From: Halorubrum trapanicum
GTDB lineage: Archaea; Halobacteriota; Halobacteria; Halobacteriales; Haloferacaceae
Length of the DNA stretch: 50,652 nt
NCBI RefSeq assembly: GCF_017873555.1
Contig: NZ_JAGGKE010000016.1
Span: forward strand, 1 to 50,652
Direction of reading: 5' to 3'
Position numbers and translations under genes: made by a program. The notes under the pieces are model-generated. The model saw only the letters and a list, made by a program, of their open reading frames with translations. It did no database searches and was not told the origin of the DNA. This document shows positions 32,503-40,302 of this stretch, piece by piece. The first letter of the stretch is position 1; each line of letters starts with the position of its first letter.

Positions 32503-34695
32503 TCAGTCGTGCCACCGCGACTCGACGCCCGACTCGGGATTCGATTCCGGCGGATCGTCTGCGGCGAGCGCGCGGCGGGCCGAGGCCTCGATGTCCTCGG
32601 CGGTGAGTTCGTCGTTCTGGAGAACGATGTCGCCGAACAGGCGAAGCACGGGTCCCTTTTGACCGTGTAAATAGAGAATCTCTGACGTGTCCGCTTTTCC
32701 GATATTGCGCTCTGTTCCGGACAGAAACGGCGTCGAGTCGAGGAACTCAACAACAACTTGATGATCCGTCCCGAGCAGTACCTCTGTCGAGAGGAACGAC
32801 CGAAAGCGAACTTGGAACGAGTCCGGTGCGGTAGGATAAAACGAGCAGAACTGCGTCGGGAGTCTTCTATCGATGGCAGCAACACTTCCGGGGTCACCGA
32901 CGAATCGTACCTTCGGATCGGTCGAGTCAAACGTCAGTTGCGCTGCGATAACAATCGGACATCCCGCAGTAAGCAGGCCGACAAACGTCCGAATTCGGTG
33001 CGGTTCGAGGCGCCTCTCGAATGCTGCTCCGCTCAGACTACCCCGGTCGACCGCGTCGACGGCAGCGCTAATTTCGCTGTTCCCTTCGAACACGGATACG
33101 ACCGGGGCCTGGGGGCCTGAACCGTCGTTTCCATCCGTTATCTCGACGGAGCCGTCTACAGCCTCAACGGCACCGTTCCGTATCGGAAGTTCACAAAAAA
33201 CGAGATCGAGTTCGGGATCTGATAAGCGATCAGCAACCACCTCCCGATTCGGGTCGGCATACACGGTCCACGACCCGATTCCGTCAGGAACCGCGGGGTC
33301 GGTCACCACCGCTCTGAGCTTTCGCGCGCGGTCTTCCCCGTCACAGAGGAAGGCGATGGTCACGTCCCCGCGATCCGCTATCTCGCGCCGCAGTCGATTC
33401 TCGTAGGCCGTCGGTGTCAAAACGGACGTTCCGGCGGGGATCGGTTCCGTTTCGGGGGCCGGATCCGGGTCCACATCGGCGTCTATTCCGCCCGATATCG
33501 CTAACCCGGCAGGCGCGTCCTGTCGTACCGGGTCGGAAGCACCGCGGACGCGAATTGGGGCGAGGACGCGCGCGAGATGGGGGAGCAACTCCGCGGCCGC
33601 GGGCGTGGGACGCAAGGTGGCTTCTGTCGGCCACACAGGGGCGTACGGTGCGACGGTCTCGGGATCGACCTCCAGATACTCCATCAGCCGCTCGCTCATC
33701 GACAGGTCCGCGAGATTGGGCGGATAGAACGGGAGGTCCGGTCCGACTTCCTCGTACTCGTAGGGGTTCGACGGCGTGTACCCCTCTATCCGCGCGAGTG
33801 TGTCGAGGAAGAACCACGTGCGAAGGAGTTCTTCGACGCGGGATTCGAGCGGTCGTCCCTCGATTGGGAGTCGTTCTACGTAGCCGTTATCGAGCCGGAT
33901 CGCCGGAACATCGCCGGTCCGAACCCGAGCGCCAAGATAGTACGAGAGCGTCGAGAGACGATACACGTCGGCGTACGTCGGTCGGACAGTCACCTCGATT
34001 CCGGTGGCCGGCGCGACGAGCGGACTCGGGATGTCGAGGGCGTCGCCGCGCTCGATCCGCGGCGGGTACCCGCGGAGGGTCGGCCACGAGCGCTCCGGCG
34101 AAAACTCCCTGATCGACGAGCCGAGTACCGACACCGCCTCAGCGAGAGCGGCGGGATCGTCGGGGACCGTGATCGTCGCTTCGGGGCGCGTGTGAAACGA
34201 GCGACCGCCGACCGTCACAGTACGTGGGCGGTCGAAGGCGAACTCGATAGGCTCGGAACTTCGAACCTCGCTCACCGCGATTTCGACGTCCGTCACCCGA
34301 ATATACACCTTCGTTACCCCGTTGACTTCGATACAGTAGTCGCCGCGGGGGAACTCCGCCGCTTCACCGGGGCGTGCGATGAATTCGCCGTCGCCGTCGC
34401 GGACATTGACGCTCGAATACTTCGTGACCGACATCGACTCTGCCTCGAAACTGACCGCCCGGTCGACCGGAAGCGCAAAAAGTTCGGGAAGCGCTCGCGA
34501 GAGATCCGGCTCGCGGTCAACGCGGAACCGTAGCTGCTCGCCCTCGATCGTGTCGCGAACCGAGAGCGTCGTCCCGTCGACTTCGAACCCGATACGTCCG
34601 TCAGCTGACCTGCCGTTCACTGGATTAGTTTGATTCGCCAACACGTATGAGGGTATCGGTGATCGGTACGAACAGACACTCTGACGCATGTTCAT
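32503..34695 (-). CDS. Large haloarchaeal protein of unknown function, possible degenerate CHAT domain
   Basis: A 730-residue acidic protein without signal or membrane helices. Residues 35-400 contain several strand-rich blocks (IGFEVDGTTLSVRD; VYIRVTDVEIAVSEV; RSWPTLRGYPPRIERGD; YRLSTLSYYLGARV). Residues 430-600 have the order of CHAT/caspase-like domains: VTIAFLCD, LDLVFCEL, APVVSVFEG, then TFVGLLTAGCPIVIAAQ. The usual catalytic His and Cys are not seen at the matching places, so if related it is probably inactive. I have an impression of similar proteins across haloarchaea but no known function. Start is ATG 34695; a GTG nine nt upstream or one near 34645 is possible. GC is lower than in flanking genes, and tnpB lies just downstream. 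Confidence 0.8.
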   Translation of the reverse strand: MNMRQSVCSYRSPIPSYVLANQTNPVNGRSADGRIGFEVDGTTLSVRDTIEGEQLRFRVDREPDLSRALPELFALPVDRAVSFEAESMSVTKYSSVNVRDGDGEFIARPGEAAEFPRGDYCIEVNGVTKVYIRVTDVEIAVSEVRSSEPIEFAFDRPRTVTVGGRSFHTRPEATITVPDDPAALAEAVSVLGSSIREFSPERSWPTLRGYPPRIERGDALDIPSPLVAPATGIEVTVRPTYADVYRLSTLSYYLGARVRTGDVPAIRLDNGYVERLPIEGRPLESRVEELLRTWFFLDTLARIEGYTPSNPYEYEEVGPDLPFYPPNLADLSMSERLMEYLEVDPETVAPYAPVWPTEATLRPTPAAAELLPHLARVLAPIRVRGASDPVRQDAPAGLAISGGIDADVDPDPAPETEPIPAGTSVLTPTAYENRLRREIADRGDVTIAFLCDGEDRARKLRAVVTDPAVPDGIGSWTVYADPNREVVADRLSDPELDLVFCELPIRNGAVEAVDGSVEITDGNDGSGPQAPVVSVFEGNSEISAAVDAVDRGSLSGAAFERRLEPHRIRTFVGLLTAGCPIVIAAQLTFDSTDPKVRFVGDPGSVAAIDRRLPTQFCSFYPTAPDSFQVRFRSFLSTEVLLGTDHQVVVEFLDSTPFLSGTERNIGKADTSEILYLHGQKGPVLRLFGDIVLQNDELTAEDIEASARRALAADDPPESNPESGVESRWHD

Positions 34696-34733
34696 AGAGT
34701 CCACGTGACACGTCCGGTAACCCTGACAACAAT

Positions 34734-34740
34734 CTTAACA
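34734..34740 (+). promoter_or_regulatory. TATA-like box of the phosphotransferase gene
   Basis: CTTAACA is centred 27 nt before the ATG at 34764. The complementary reading GTTAAG could serve the divergent 730-residue gene, whose ATG is 40 nt to the left. Confidence 0.45.
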
Positions 34741-34763
34741 TCGATCCGTTCGGACTGAACGTC

Positions 34764-35819
34764 ATGGACGGCGCCGAATCGGAAGCGGTCGCGCGGGCGC
34801 TCTCCGACGCGTTCCCGGACCGGACCGTCGACCGGTTGACGGGCGTCGGTCCCTCCTGGAACGGCGCCAACGAGACGGTCGGCGTGGTCTTCGCCGACGG
34901 TACGCGTGCGTTCCTCAAGGTCGCACTCGCGGACGAGAGCCACCGGATCGCCCGCGAGTACGCCGTCCTCCGATACCTGCGGGCGAACGGACTGCTCCCG
35001 GTCCCGGAGGTGCTGGCGGCAGATCCCGACGGCGACCCGGCGTACCTCGCGACGGCGCCGGCGCCCGGCCGAGAGCTGCTGGGCGTCTACGAGGCCGCGA
35101 GCGACGAGGAACGCGAACGGCTGCTCCGCCGCGTCGGCGCCGCGCTCGCCGCGCTCCACGCCGACCGGTTCGCGGAACACGGCGAAATCGTCGGGTCCGG
35201 GACGGGGACCGGAACGGCCGTCAGCGGGGATGTGGCCGAGGGGAGCGACCCACCGACCGGGCTCTCGATCGAGTTCGCGTCGTGGACGGACGTGCTGCTC
35301 GCGACGGTCGAGCGGACCCGCGAGATCGGCACCTCCGAGCGGCTCTCGGGCCACTACGACGCGGTGATCGACTGCGTCCGCGCGAACCGAGAGCTGCTCG
35401 ACCGCGCTCCGGCGGCGTTGCTCCACGGGGACGTCACCAAGCCGAACCTCTTCGTGACGACCGACGCGGACGAGGGCGGTGCGGTCGTCGGAGGCGGTCT
35501 CGGCGTCTCGCCGATCGACTGGGAGCTGTCGCACGTCGGCGACCCGGCCCGAGACCTGGTGCGGGCGGAGGACCAGCTGCTCAACGGGTTCGACTCGACC
35601 GGACCGGGTCGGTTCGCCGCGGCCCTTCGAGAGGGGTACCGCGACCGCGCCGGCGGGCTGCCGGAGGGATTTGAGCGCCGGCGTCCCGTCTACGAGGTCG
35701 TCAGGACGCTCGGGCGCTCGGGGTTCGTCGACCAGTGGGCGACGTACCTCGACGAGCCGATCGAGGCCTTGGTCGAGCGCGCTGACGCGGAGCTGCGGTC
35801 GCGCCTCGACGCGGTCTGA
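34764..35819 (+). CDS. Aminoglycoside phosphotransferase (APH)-fold kinase
   Basis: A 351-residue small-molecule kinase-like protein. The ATP-binding Lys is in TRAFLKVAL, the catalytic loop is LLHGDVTKPNLFV (HxDxxxxN) and the metal Asp is in PIDWELSHVGDPARDL. Such enzymes phosphorylate sugars, choline, amino sugars or antibiotics; in archaea the substrate is generally unknown and resistance should not be assumed. The gene is monocistronic and divergent from the 730-residue gene. Confidence 0.9.
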   Translation: MDGAESEAVARALSDAFPDRTVDRLTGVGPSWNGANETVGVVFADGTRAFLKVALADESHRIAREYAVLRYLRANGLLPVPEVLAADPDGDPAYLATAPAPGRELLGVYEAASDEERERLLRRVGAALAALHADRFAEHGEIVGSGTGTGTAVSGDVAEGSDPPTGLSIEFASWTDVLLATVERTREIGTSERLSGHYDAVIDCVRANRELLDRAPAALLHGDVTKPNLFVTTDADEGGAVVGGGLGVSPIDWELSHVGDPARDLVRAEDQLLNGFDSTGPGRFAAALREGYRDRAGGLPEGFERRRPVYEVVRTLGRSGFVDQWATYLDEPIEALVERADAELRSRLDAV

Positions 35820-35849
35820 GCGCGACGGCGGAGCGGAGACGGCGACCCG

Positions 35850-36647
35850 TCAGCGGTTCCACGCCGCGTCGTCGGGATCGATCTGTCGTTCGCCGGGGTC
35901 GAGCGCGTCGATCGCGTCGAGGTCGGAATCGGATAAATCGATGTCGACCGCGCGCAGGTTCTCCCGGACGTGGTCGCCGCGCGCCTTCGGGATCGGCACG
36001 ACGCCGCGGTCGAGCGCCCACGCGAGCGCGACGACCGCGGCCGAGAGATCGTTCCGCTCCGCGATCTCGGCGATCTCGGGATCGTCGAGTATCTCGCCGC
36101 GACCGAGCGGGGAGTAGCCGACGAGGCGGTGATCGAGCTCGGCGGCGAGGGCGCGCAGCCCCGGCTGCTGAAACCGCGGGTGACACTCGACCTGGTGGGC
36201 CGCGATCGGGGCGTCGAGGATCTCGTCGGCCTCGCGCAGCAGGTCGGGGGTGAAGTTCGAGACGCCGACGTGGTCCGTGACCCCGGCGTCGCGGAGGTCG
36301 TCGAACGCGGGCAGCGTCGCCGCCGCGTCGTACGTCCGGATCGGCCAGTGGACGTACAGGAGGTCGACGCGGTCGAGTCCGAGCCGGTCGAGGCTCGCGC
36401 GCGCCGTCTCGCGGACGTCGTCGGGCGAGAGGTTCTCCGGATGGATCTTCGTGGCGACGACCACGTCCTCGCGGTCGACGTCGCTCTCGGCGATCCCCGC
36501 GCCGACCGCGGCCTCGTTGTCGTACATCTGCGCGGTGTCGACGTGGCGGTAACCGGCCTCCAGCGCCGTCGCGACGGTGTCGGTACAGATCTCGGGGTCG
36601 TCGAGCCCGGACGTTCCGAGTCCGAGCGACAGGTCGAGCGGTGGCAC
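35850..36647 (-). CDS. Aldo/keto reductase
   Basis: A 265-residue (alpha/beta)8 NAD(P)H-dependent oxidoreductase. The catalytic tetrad is visible: Asp in HVDTAQMYDNE with the Tyr of MYDNE, Lys in VATKIHP and His in LYVHWPIRT. The family signature GVSNFTPDLL and the cofactor-binding PIPKARGDHVRENL are present. It reduces aldehydes or ketones; similar haloarchaeal proteins are often labelled 2,5-diketogluconate reductases, without proof here. It is convergent with the kinase gene. Confidence 0.93.
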   Translation of the reverse strand: MPPLDLSLGLGTSGLDDPEICTDTVATALEAGYRHVDTAQMYDNEAAVGAGIAESDVDREDVVVATKIHPENLSPDDVRETARASLDRLGLDRVDLLYVHWPIRTYDAAATLPAFDDLRDAGVTDHVGVSNFTPDLLREADEILDAPIAAHQVECHPRFQQPGLRALAAELDHRLVGYSPLGRGEILDDPEIAEIAERNDLSAAVVALAWALDRGVVPIPKARGDHVRENLRAVDIDLSDSDLDAIDALDPGERQIDPDDAAWNR

Positions 36648-36771
36648 GCCTTCGGGTTCCGAGCGCGGAGTGAAAAAGGCGCGCGAGCCGGCACGCCGCG
36701 CTCGGAACCCGAGCGTCTACGCGCTTCCGGCGTCCCCTACCCTTAATCCGTCGCGCCCGTAGGGTCGCTCG

Positions 36772-37740
36772 ATGCCGACCGGTCCCGCGCTCCCCTCGAC
36801 CACGGAGCCGATCACGCTGGGCGCGCTCTCCGACCCGATCCTCGTCGACCCCGGACCGCGACTGCTCCGTGCCGTCGTCGACGCGTACCGCGAGGCCGCG
36901 CCGGCGCTCGTCGAGCCGAGCGTCGCGGATCTGGCGGGCGAGGCGGGCGAGGCGGGCGAGGCGGGCGAGGCGGGCGAGGCGGGCGAGGCGGGCGAGGCGG
37001 GTGATGAAGACGATCTCGGCCGGTCCCGGAGCCTCCCCGCGCTGAAGGTGTTCGCCGGCGAGTCCGCGGTCGACGCCGCGACCGCGGGATTCCGATCGGC
37101 GAGCCGGTTCGCGGCGCTCGACGACACCGACGCAATGGACCTCCGCGTCCTCGACGCGCCGCAGTCGAACGCGGTGCTGGCGGACGACGAAACGGGGTTC
37201 GCGCTGATCGAGAGTGACGGCGCGGGCGAAAGCGACGAGGCGACAGACGAGGGAGTTCGGTGGCACCGCGTCGGCGACGACGCCTCGCTCCGCGAGCGCT
37301 ACGCGTCGCGGTTCGCGGACGCCGAGCCGTATCGGCTTCGAACGCCGAGCCGGCGACGCGTGTACGAGGGGTTCGCGGCGCGGTGCGACGAGTCGGTCGC
37401 CGCCGCGGTGCTTCGCGCGCTCGACGCCGAGGTCGACGCGGATTCCGTCGGACCCGCAGGTCCCGACCCGGAGGGGACCCGGGTCCGCGCCTACGCGGTC
37501 GGCGCCCGGGAGGGCGTCCTCGACCGGACACTTCGGCGGGCCTGCGAGGACGCGGGACTCGGGAGTCCGTCGACGTTCACGCGGATAAAGCGGCTCCTGC
37601 GGGAGGCCGACCTGATCGAGACGGCCTCCGAGTCGCAGCCGGTCGGGCGCCCGCGGGAGCGGCTCGCGGCTCGCGGCGCGCTCGCGGCGGCCGAGACGCC
37701 GGAAGAGACGGCCGCGGCGGTTCGGGGCGTCACGGAGTGA
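36772..37740 (+). CDS. TbsP-like (DUF5821) transcription regulator
   Basis: A 322-residue protein similar to haloarchaeal DUF5821/TbsP regulators. The N-terminal half has DPILVDPGPRLLRAVV and LRVLDAPQSNAVLADDETGFALI; the middle has the RYASRFADAEPYRLRTPSRRRVYEGF block; the C terminus is a winged helix (VRAYAVGAREGVLDRTLRRACEDAGLGSPSTFTRIKRLLREADLIETASESQPVGRPRERL). TbsP of Haloferax has been linked to sugar metabolism control; whether this protein shares that is inference. A Gly-Glu-Ala repeat interrupts residues 55-76. Confidence 0.82.
   Translation: MPTGPALPSTTEPITLGALSDPILVDPGPRLLRAVVDAYREAAPALVEPSVADLAGEAGEAGEAGEAGEAGEAGEAGDEDDLGRSRSLPALKVFAGESAVDAATAGFRSASRFAALDDTDAMDLRVLDAPQSNAVLADDETGFALIESDGAGESDEATDEGVRWHRVGDDASLRERYASRFADAEPYRLRTPSRRRVYEGFAARCDESVAAAVLRALDAEVDADSVGPAGPDPEGTRVRAYAVGAREGVLDRTLRRACEDAGLGSPSTFTRIKRLLREADLIETASESQPVGRPRERLAARGALAAAETPEETAAAVRGVTE
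36934..36996 (+). repeat. Coding minisatellite, seven exact copies of a 9-bp unit
   Basis: GCGGGCGAG is repeated seven times without change, then decays into GCGGGTGAT. It encodes (Ala-Gly-Glu) units within the TbsP-like protein. Because the unit is 9 bp, gain or loss of copies keeps the reading frame and changes only linker length. Confidence 0.95.
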
Positions 37741-37788
37741 GCGCGGCGTCGCGGACCGACGCGGAGAACTGGCGTTGGGACCGGGCCC

Positions 37789-39309
37789 TCAGTCGTCCTT
37801 CGTCTTGATGTCGGCCGAAAGCCCCTGCGCCATCTCGATCTCCTTCGAGTTGTTCAGGGTCCACGCGGTGCGGTCGGTGACGGCCTCGATCGCCTCGCGG
37901 GCGGAGGGGTAGCCGTTGCCGGACTTCTTCACGCCGCCGAAGGGGAGCTGGACCTCGGCGCCGATACACGGGAGGTTCCCGTACGCCAGCCCCAGCTCGG
38001 CGCGGTCGCGGTAGTAGTTGATCTGCCGGTAGTCCTCGGAGATGACCGCGCCCGCCAGCCCGTAGTCGACGTCGTTCTGGATCTCCACGGCGCGCTCGAT
38101 GTCGCCGTCGTACTCCAGGAGGGCGACGTGGGGACCGAACACCTCCTCGCGGGTACACCGCAGGTCCGCGTCGGGGTCGGCCTCGTAGACGAACGGGCCG
38201 ACCCAGTGGCCGTCCTCGTGGCCGTCCGGGATCTCCTCGGGGTCGAGTTCGGTCCGGTCGACGAGGACGTTCACGCCCTCCTCGCGGGCGAGCTCGTTGT
38301 ACTCGGTGACCTTCTCGCGGTGTTCCGCCTCGATGAGCGGGCCCATGAACGTGTCCTCGTCGAGCGGGTCGCCGACCGCGACCGACTCCGCGACCTCGAC
38401 GAACCGCCGCTTGAACTCGTCGTACACGTCGCTGTGGACGATCAGGCGCTCCGAGGAGACGCAGCGTTGCCCGGTCGTCTTGAAGGAGGACATCACCGCG
38501 GAGTGGACCGCGACGTCGAGGTCCGCCTCCTCGGTGACGACGATGGCGTTTTTCCCGCCCATCTCGCAGGCGGCCCGCTTGCCGGGGACGCCCCCGAGCT
38601 TGTCCTGGATGTGGTGGCCGACCTCCGCGGAGCCGGTGAAGAGCACCGTCGGGACGTCGTCGTTCTCGACGATCGCGTTGCCCGCGTCGCCGAACCCCTG
38701 AACCATGTTGAACACGCCGTCCGGGATCCCCGCGTCGTCGAACATCTCCGCGACGACCTGCGCGCACCACGGCGTCTGCTCGGCGGGCTTGAACACGACG
38801 GTGTTCCCCTCGACCAGCGCGATGGCCATGTGCCAGTACGGTATCGCGACCGGGAAGTTCCACGGCGTGATACAGCCGGTGACCCCCCGCGGCTTCCGAC
38901 GCATGTACGCGTCCTTCGAGGGGATCTCCGAGGGGACGATGTCGCCCTTCGGGTGACGGGCGTCGCCCGCGGCCCACTCGACCATGTGCGCGGCCTCGAC
39001 CACGTCCGCTTTCCCCTCCGAGATCTCCTTGCCGCACTCCTTCGAGACGATCGCGCCGAGTTCGTCGGTGCGGTCGCGGAGCTCGTGGTACACGTCCCAG
39101 AGGTACTCCGCGCGCTCGATCCGGGAGAGCTCGCGCCACTCCTCGAACGCCTCGTCCGCGGCCTCGACCGCGCGGTCGACGTCGTCGGGCGTCCCGCGTC
39201 GGAACTCGTCGAGCGACTCGCCCGTCGCGGGGTTCTCGCTCTCGAACGTCTCGGACCCGTCGCCGTCGACCCACTCGCCGTCGATGTAGTGCTGGTACGG
39301 CTGCGCCAT
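37789..39309 (-). CDS. NAD(P)-dependent aldehyde dehydrogenase (ALDH7-like)
   Basis: A 506-residue aldehyde dehydrogenase that oxidises an aldehyde to the acid. It has TPWNFPVAIPYWHMAIAL, the cofactor motif FTGSAEVGHHI, the catalytic Glu in ACEMGGKNA, and the catalytic Cys in TTGQRCVSSERL. The NLPCIGAEVQLPFGGVKKSGNGYPSAREAIE block resembles the ALDH7/aminoadipate-semialdehyde dehydrogenase group. The substrate is not known. A TATA-like AAAAAATAT on the minus strand lies just before the start region. Confidence 0.93.
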   Translation of the reverse strand: MAQPYQHYIDGEWVDGDGSETFESENPATGESLDEFRRGTPDDVDRAVEAADEAFEEWRELSRIERAEYLWDVYHELRDRTDELGAIVSKECGKEISEGKADVVEAAHMVEWAAGDARHPKGDIVPSEIPSKDAYMRRKPRGVTGCITPWNFPVAIPYWHMAIALVEGNTVVFKPAEQTPWCAQVVAEMFDDAGIPDGVFNMVQGFGDAGNAIVENDDVPTVLFTGSAEVGHHIQDKLGGVPGKRAACEMGGKNAIVVTEEADLDVAVHSAVMSSFKTTGQRCVSSERLIVHSDVYDEFKRRFVEVAESVAVGDPLDEDTFMGPLIEAEHREKVTEYNELAREEGVNVLVDRTELDPEEIPDGHEDGHWVGPFVYEADPDADLRCTREEVFGPHVALLEYDGDIERAVEIQNDVDYGLAGAVISEDYRQINYYRDRAELGLAYGNLPCIGAEVQLPFGGVKKSGNGYPSAREAIEAVTDRTAWTLNNSKEIEMAQGLSADIKTKDD

Positions 39310-39370
39310 GGACGCAATATTTGCTGGTCCGGGTAAAAAATCACCTCTCCGTCGACGCGAGCGCGCGAGA

Positions 39371-40201
39371 CTATCTCGAAGCCTGTCCGTTCCCGGACCG
39401 GGGTTCGCCGGCCCGCTTGTCGACCTCGCCGCGCAGCTCCTCGGCGTCGAACTCGTGGTCCGGGCGGATCGCGACGAAGTCCGTGAACCGCTCGGCCGCG
39501 AGCAGGTCGTCGACCCCGTAGCTCCCGAGCGCCGCGTCGACGGCGTCGGCCGCGCCGATCAGCGGCTCCAGCGCCGCGAGCGCGCTCGCGAGGTCGTAGG
39601 CGCGCGCCGCCTCGCGACCGTCCCCGCTCACGCGGGTCGCGTCGATGACGTAGAGGTCCCCGTCCGCGACGAGGACGTTCTCGGCGCGGAGGTCGCCGTG
39701 CGCCAGCCCCGCGTCGTGGACCATCCGGAGCATCGCGAACAGATCGGGCGCGAGTTCGGCGACGGCCGCCGCGTCGAGCTCGCCCAGGGTGCGGAACTCC
39801 GGGAGGTACTCCAACACGAGGACGCCGAGGTCGCCGACCTCGAACGCCTCCACCGGCTCCGGCGCGTTGACCCCCAGCTCGCGCACGCGTCGGGTCGCCT
39901 CCAGCTCGTGGCGCGCCATCTCGTAGGGGGTCTCGTGTCGCTCGAAGAAGCCCTCGGTGCCGGCGGAGAACGCGCCGAGGTTCCGCCCCGTCGTGAACAG
40001 CGCGTGGACGAGGGTGTTCTGTCGGGTGATCACCTTCACGAAGAGGTCGTCGTCGACGACCATCGGCGTCGACAGCCAGTTGTCGGCGTCGAGGAACCGC
40101 ACGCGCATCCCGTCGCGGTCGTACCGCTCCGCCAGCTCGCGCGCGACCCGCTCGATGTCGGGCCAGTCGACGCGCCCGCGGACGAGCTGCCGGAACTCCA
40201 T
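39371..40201 (-). CDS. RIO-like serine kinase/ATPase
   Basis: A 276-residue kinase-like protein. The nucleotide-binding Lys is in VDDDLFVKVITRQ, the catalytic loop is LAHGDLRAENVLVADGDLY (HxDxxxxN) and the metal Asp is in YVIDATRVSGDG. This is the pattern of RIO1/ABC1-type kinases found in haloarchaea. RIO proteins often act in ribosome maturation, but this shorter variant may have another role. It lies 61 nt upstream of the aldehyde dehydrogenase on the same strand. Confidence 0.87.
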   Translation of the reverse strand: MEFRQLVRGRVDWPDIERVARELAERYDRDGMRVRFLDADNWLSTPMVVDDDLFVKVITRQNTLVHALFTTGRNLGAFSAGTEGFFERHETPYEMARHELEATRRVRELGVNAPEPVEAFEVGDLGVLVLEYLPEFRTLGELDAAAVAELAPDLFAMLRMVHDAGLAHGDLRAENVLVADGDLYVIDATRVSGDGREAARAYDLASALAALEPLIGAADAVDAALGSYGVDDLLAAERFTDFVAIRPDHEFDAEELRGEVDKRAGEPRSGNGQASR

Positions 40202-40302
40202 ACCGACGGAACGCGGCGACGCCTCATAAGTCGTCGGCTCCGTCGGCGGCGTGGAGCGGCCGCGACCGCCCCGGACGCGCCCGTCGACCGTCAGTTCCCG
40301 AC

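Noticed and set aside
36934-36996. A CRISPR-like array
   Set aside because: It is a 9-bp head-to-tail minisatellite without spacers, in frame in a gene.
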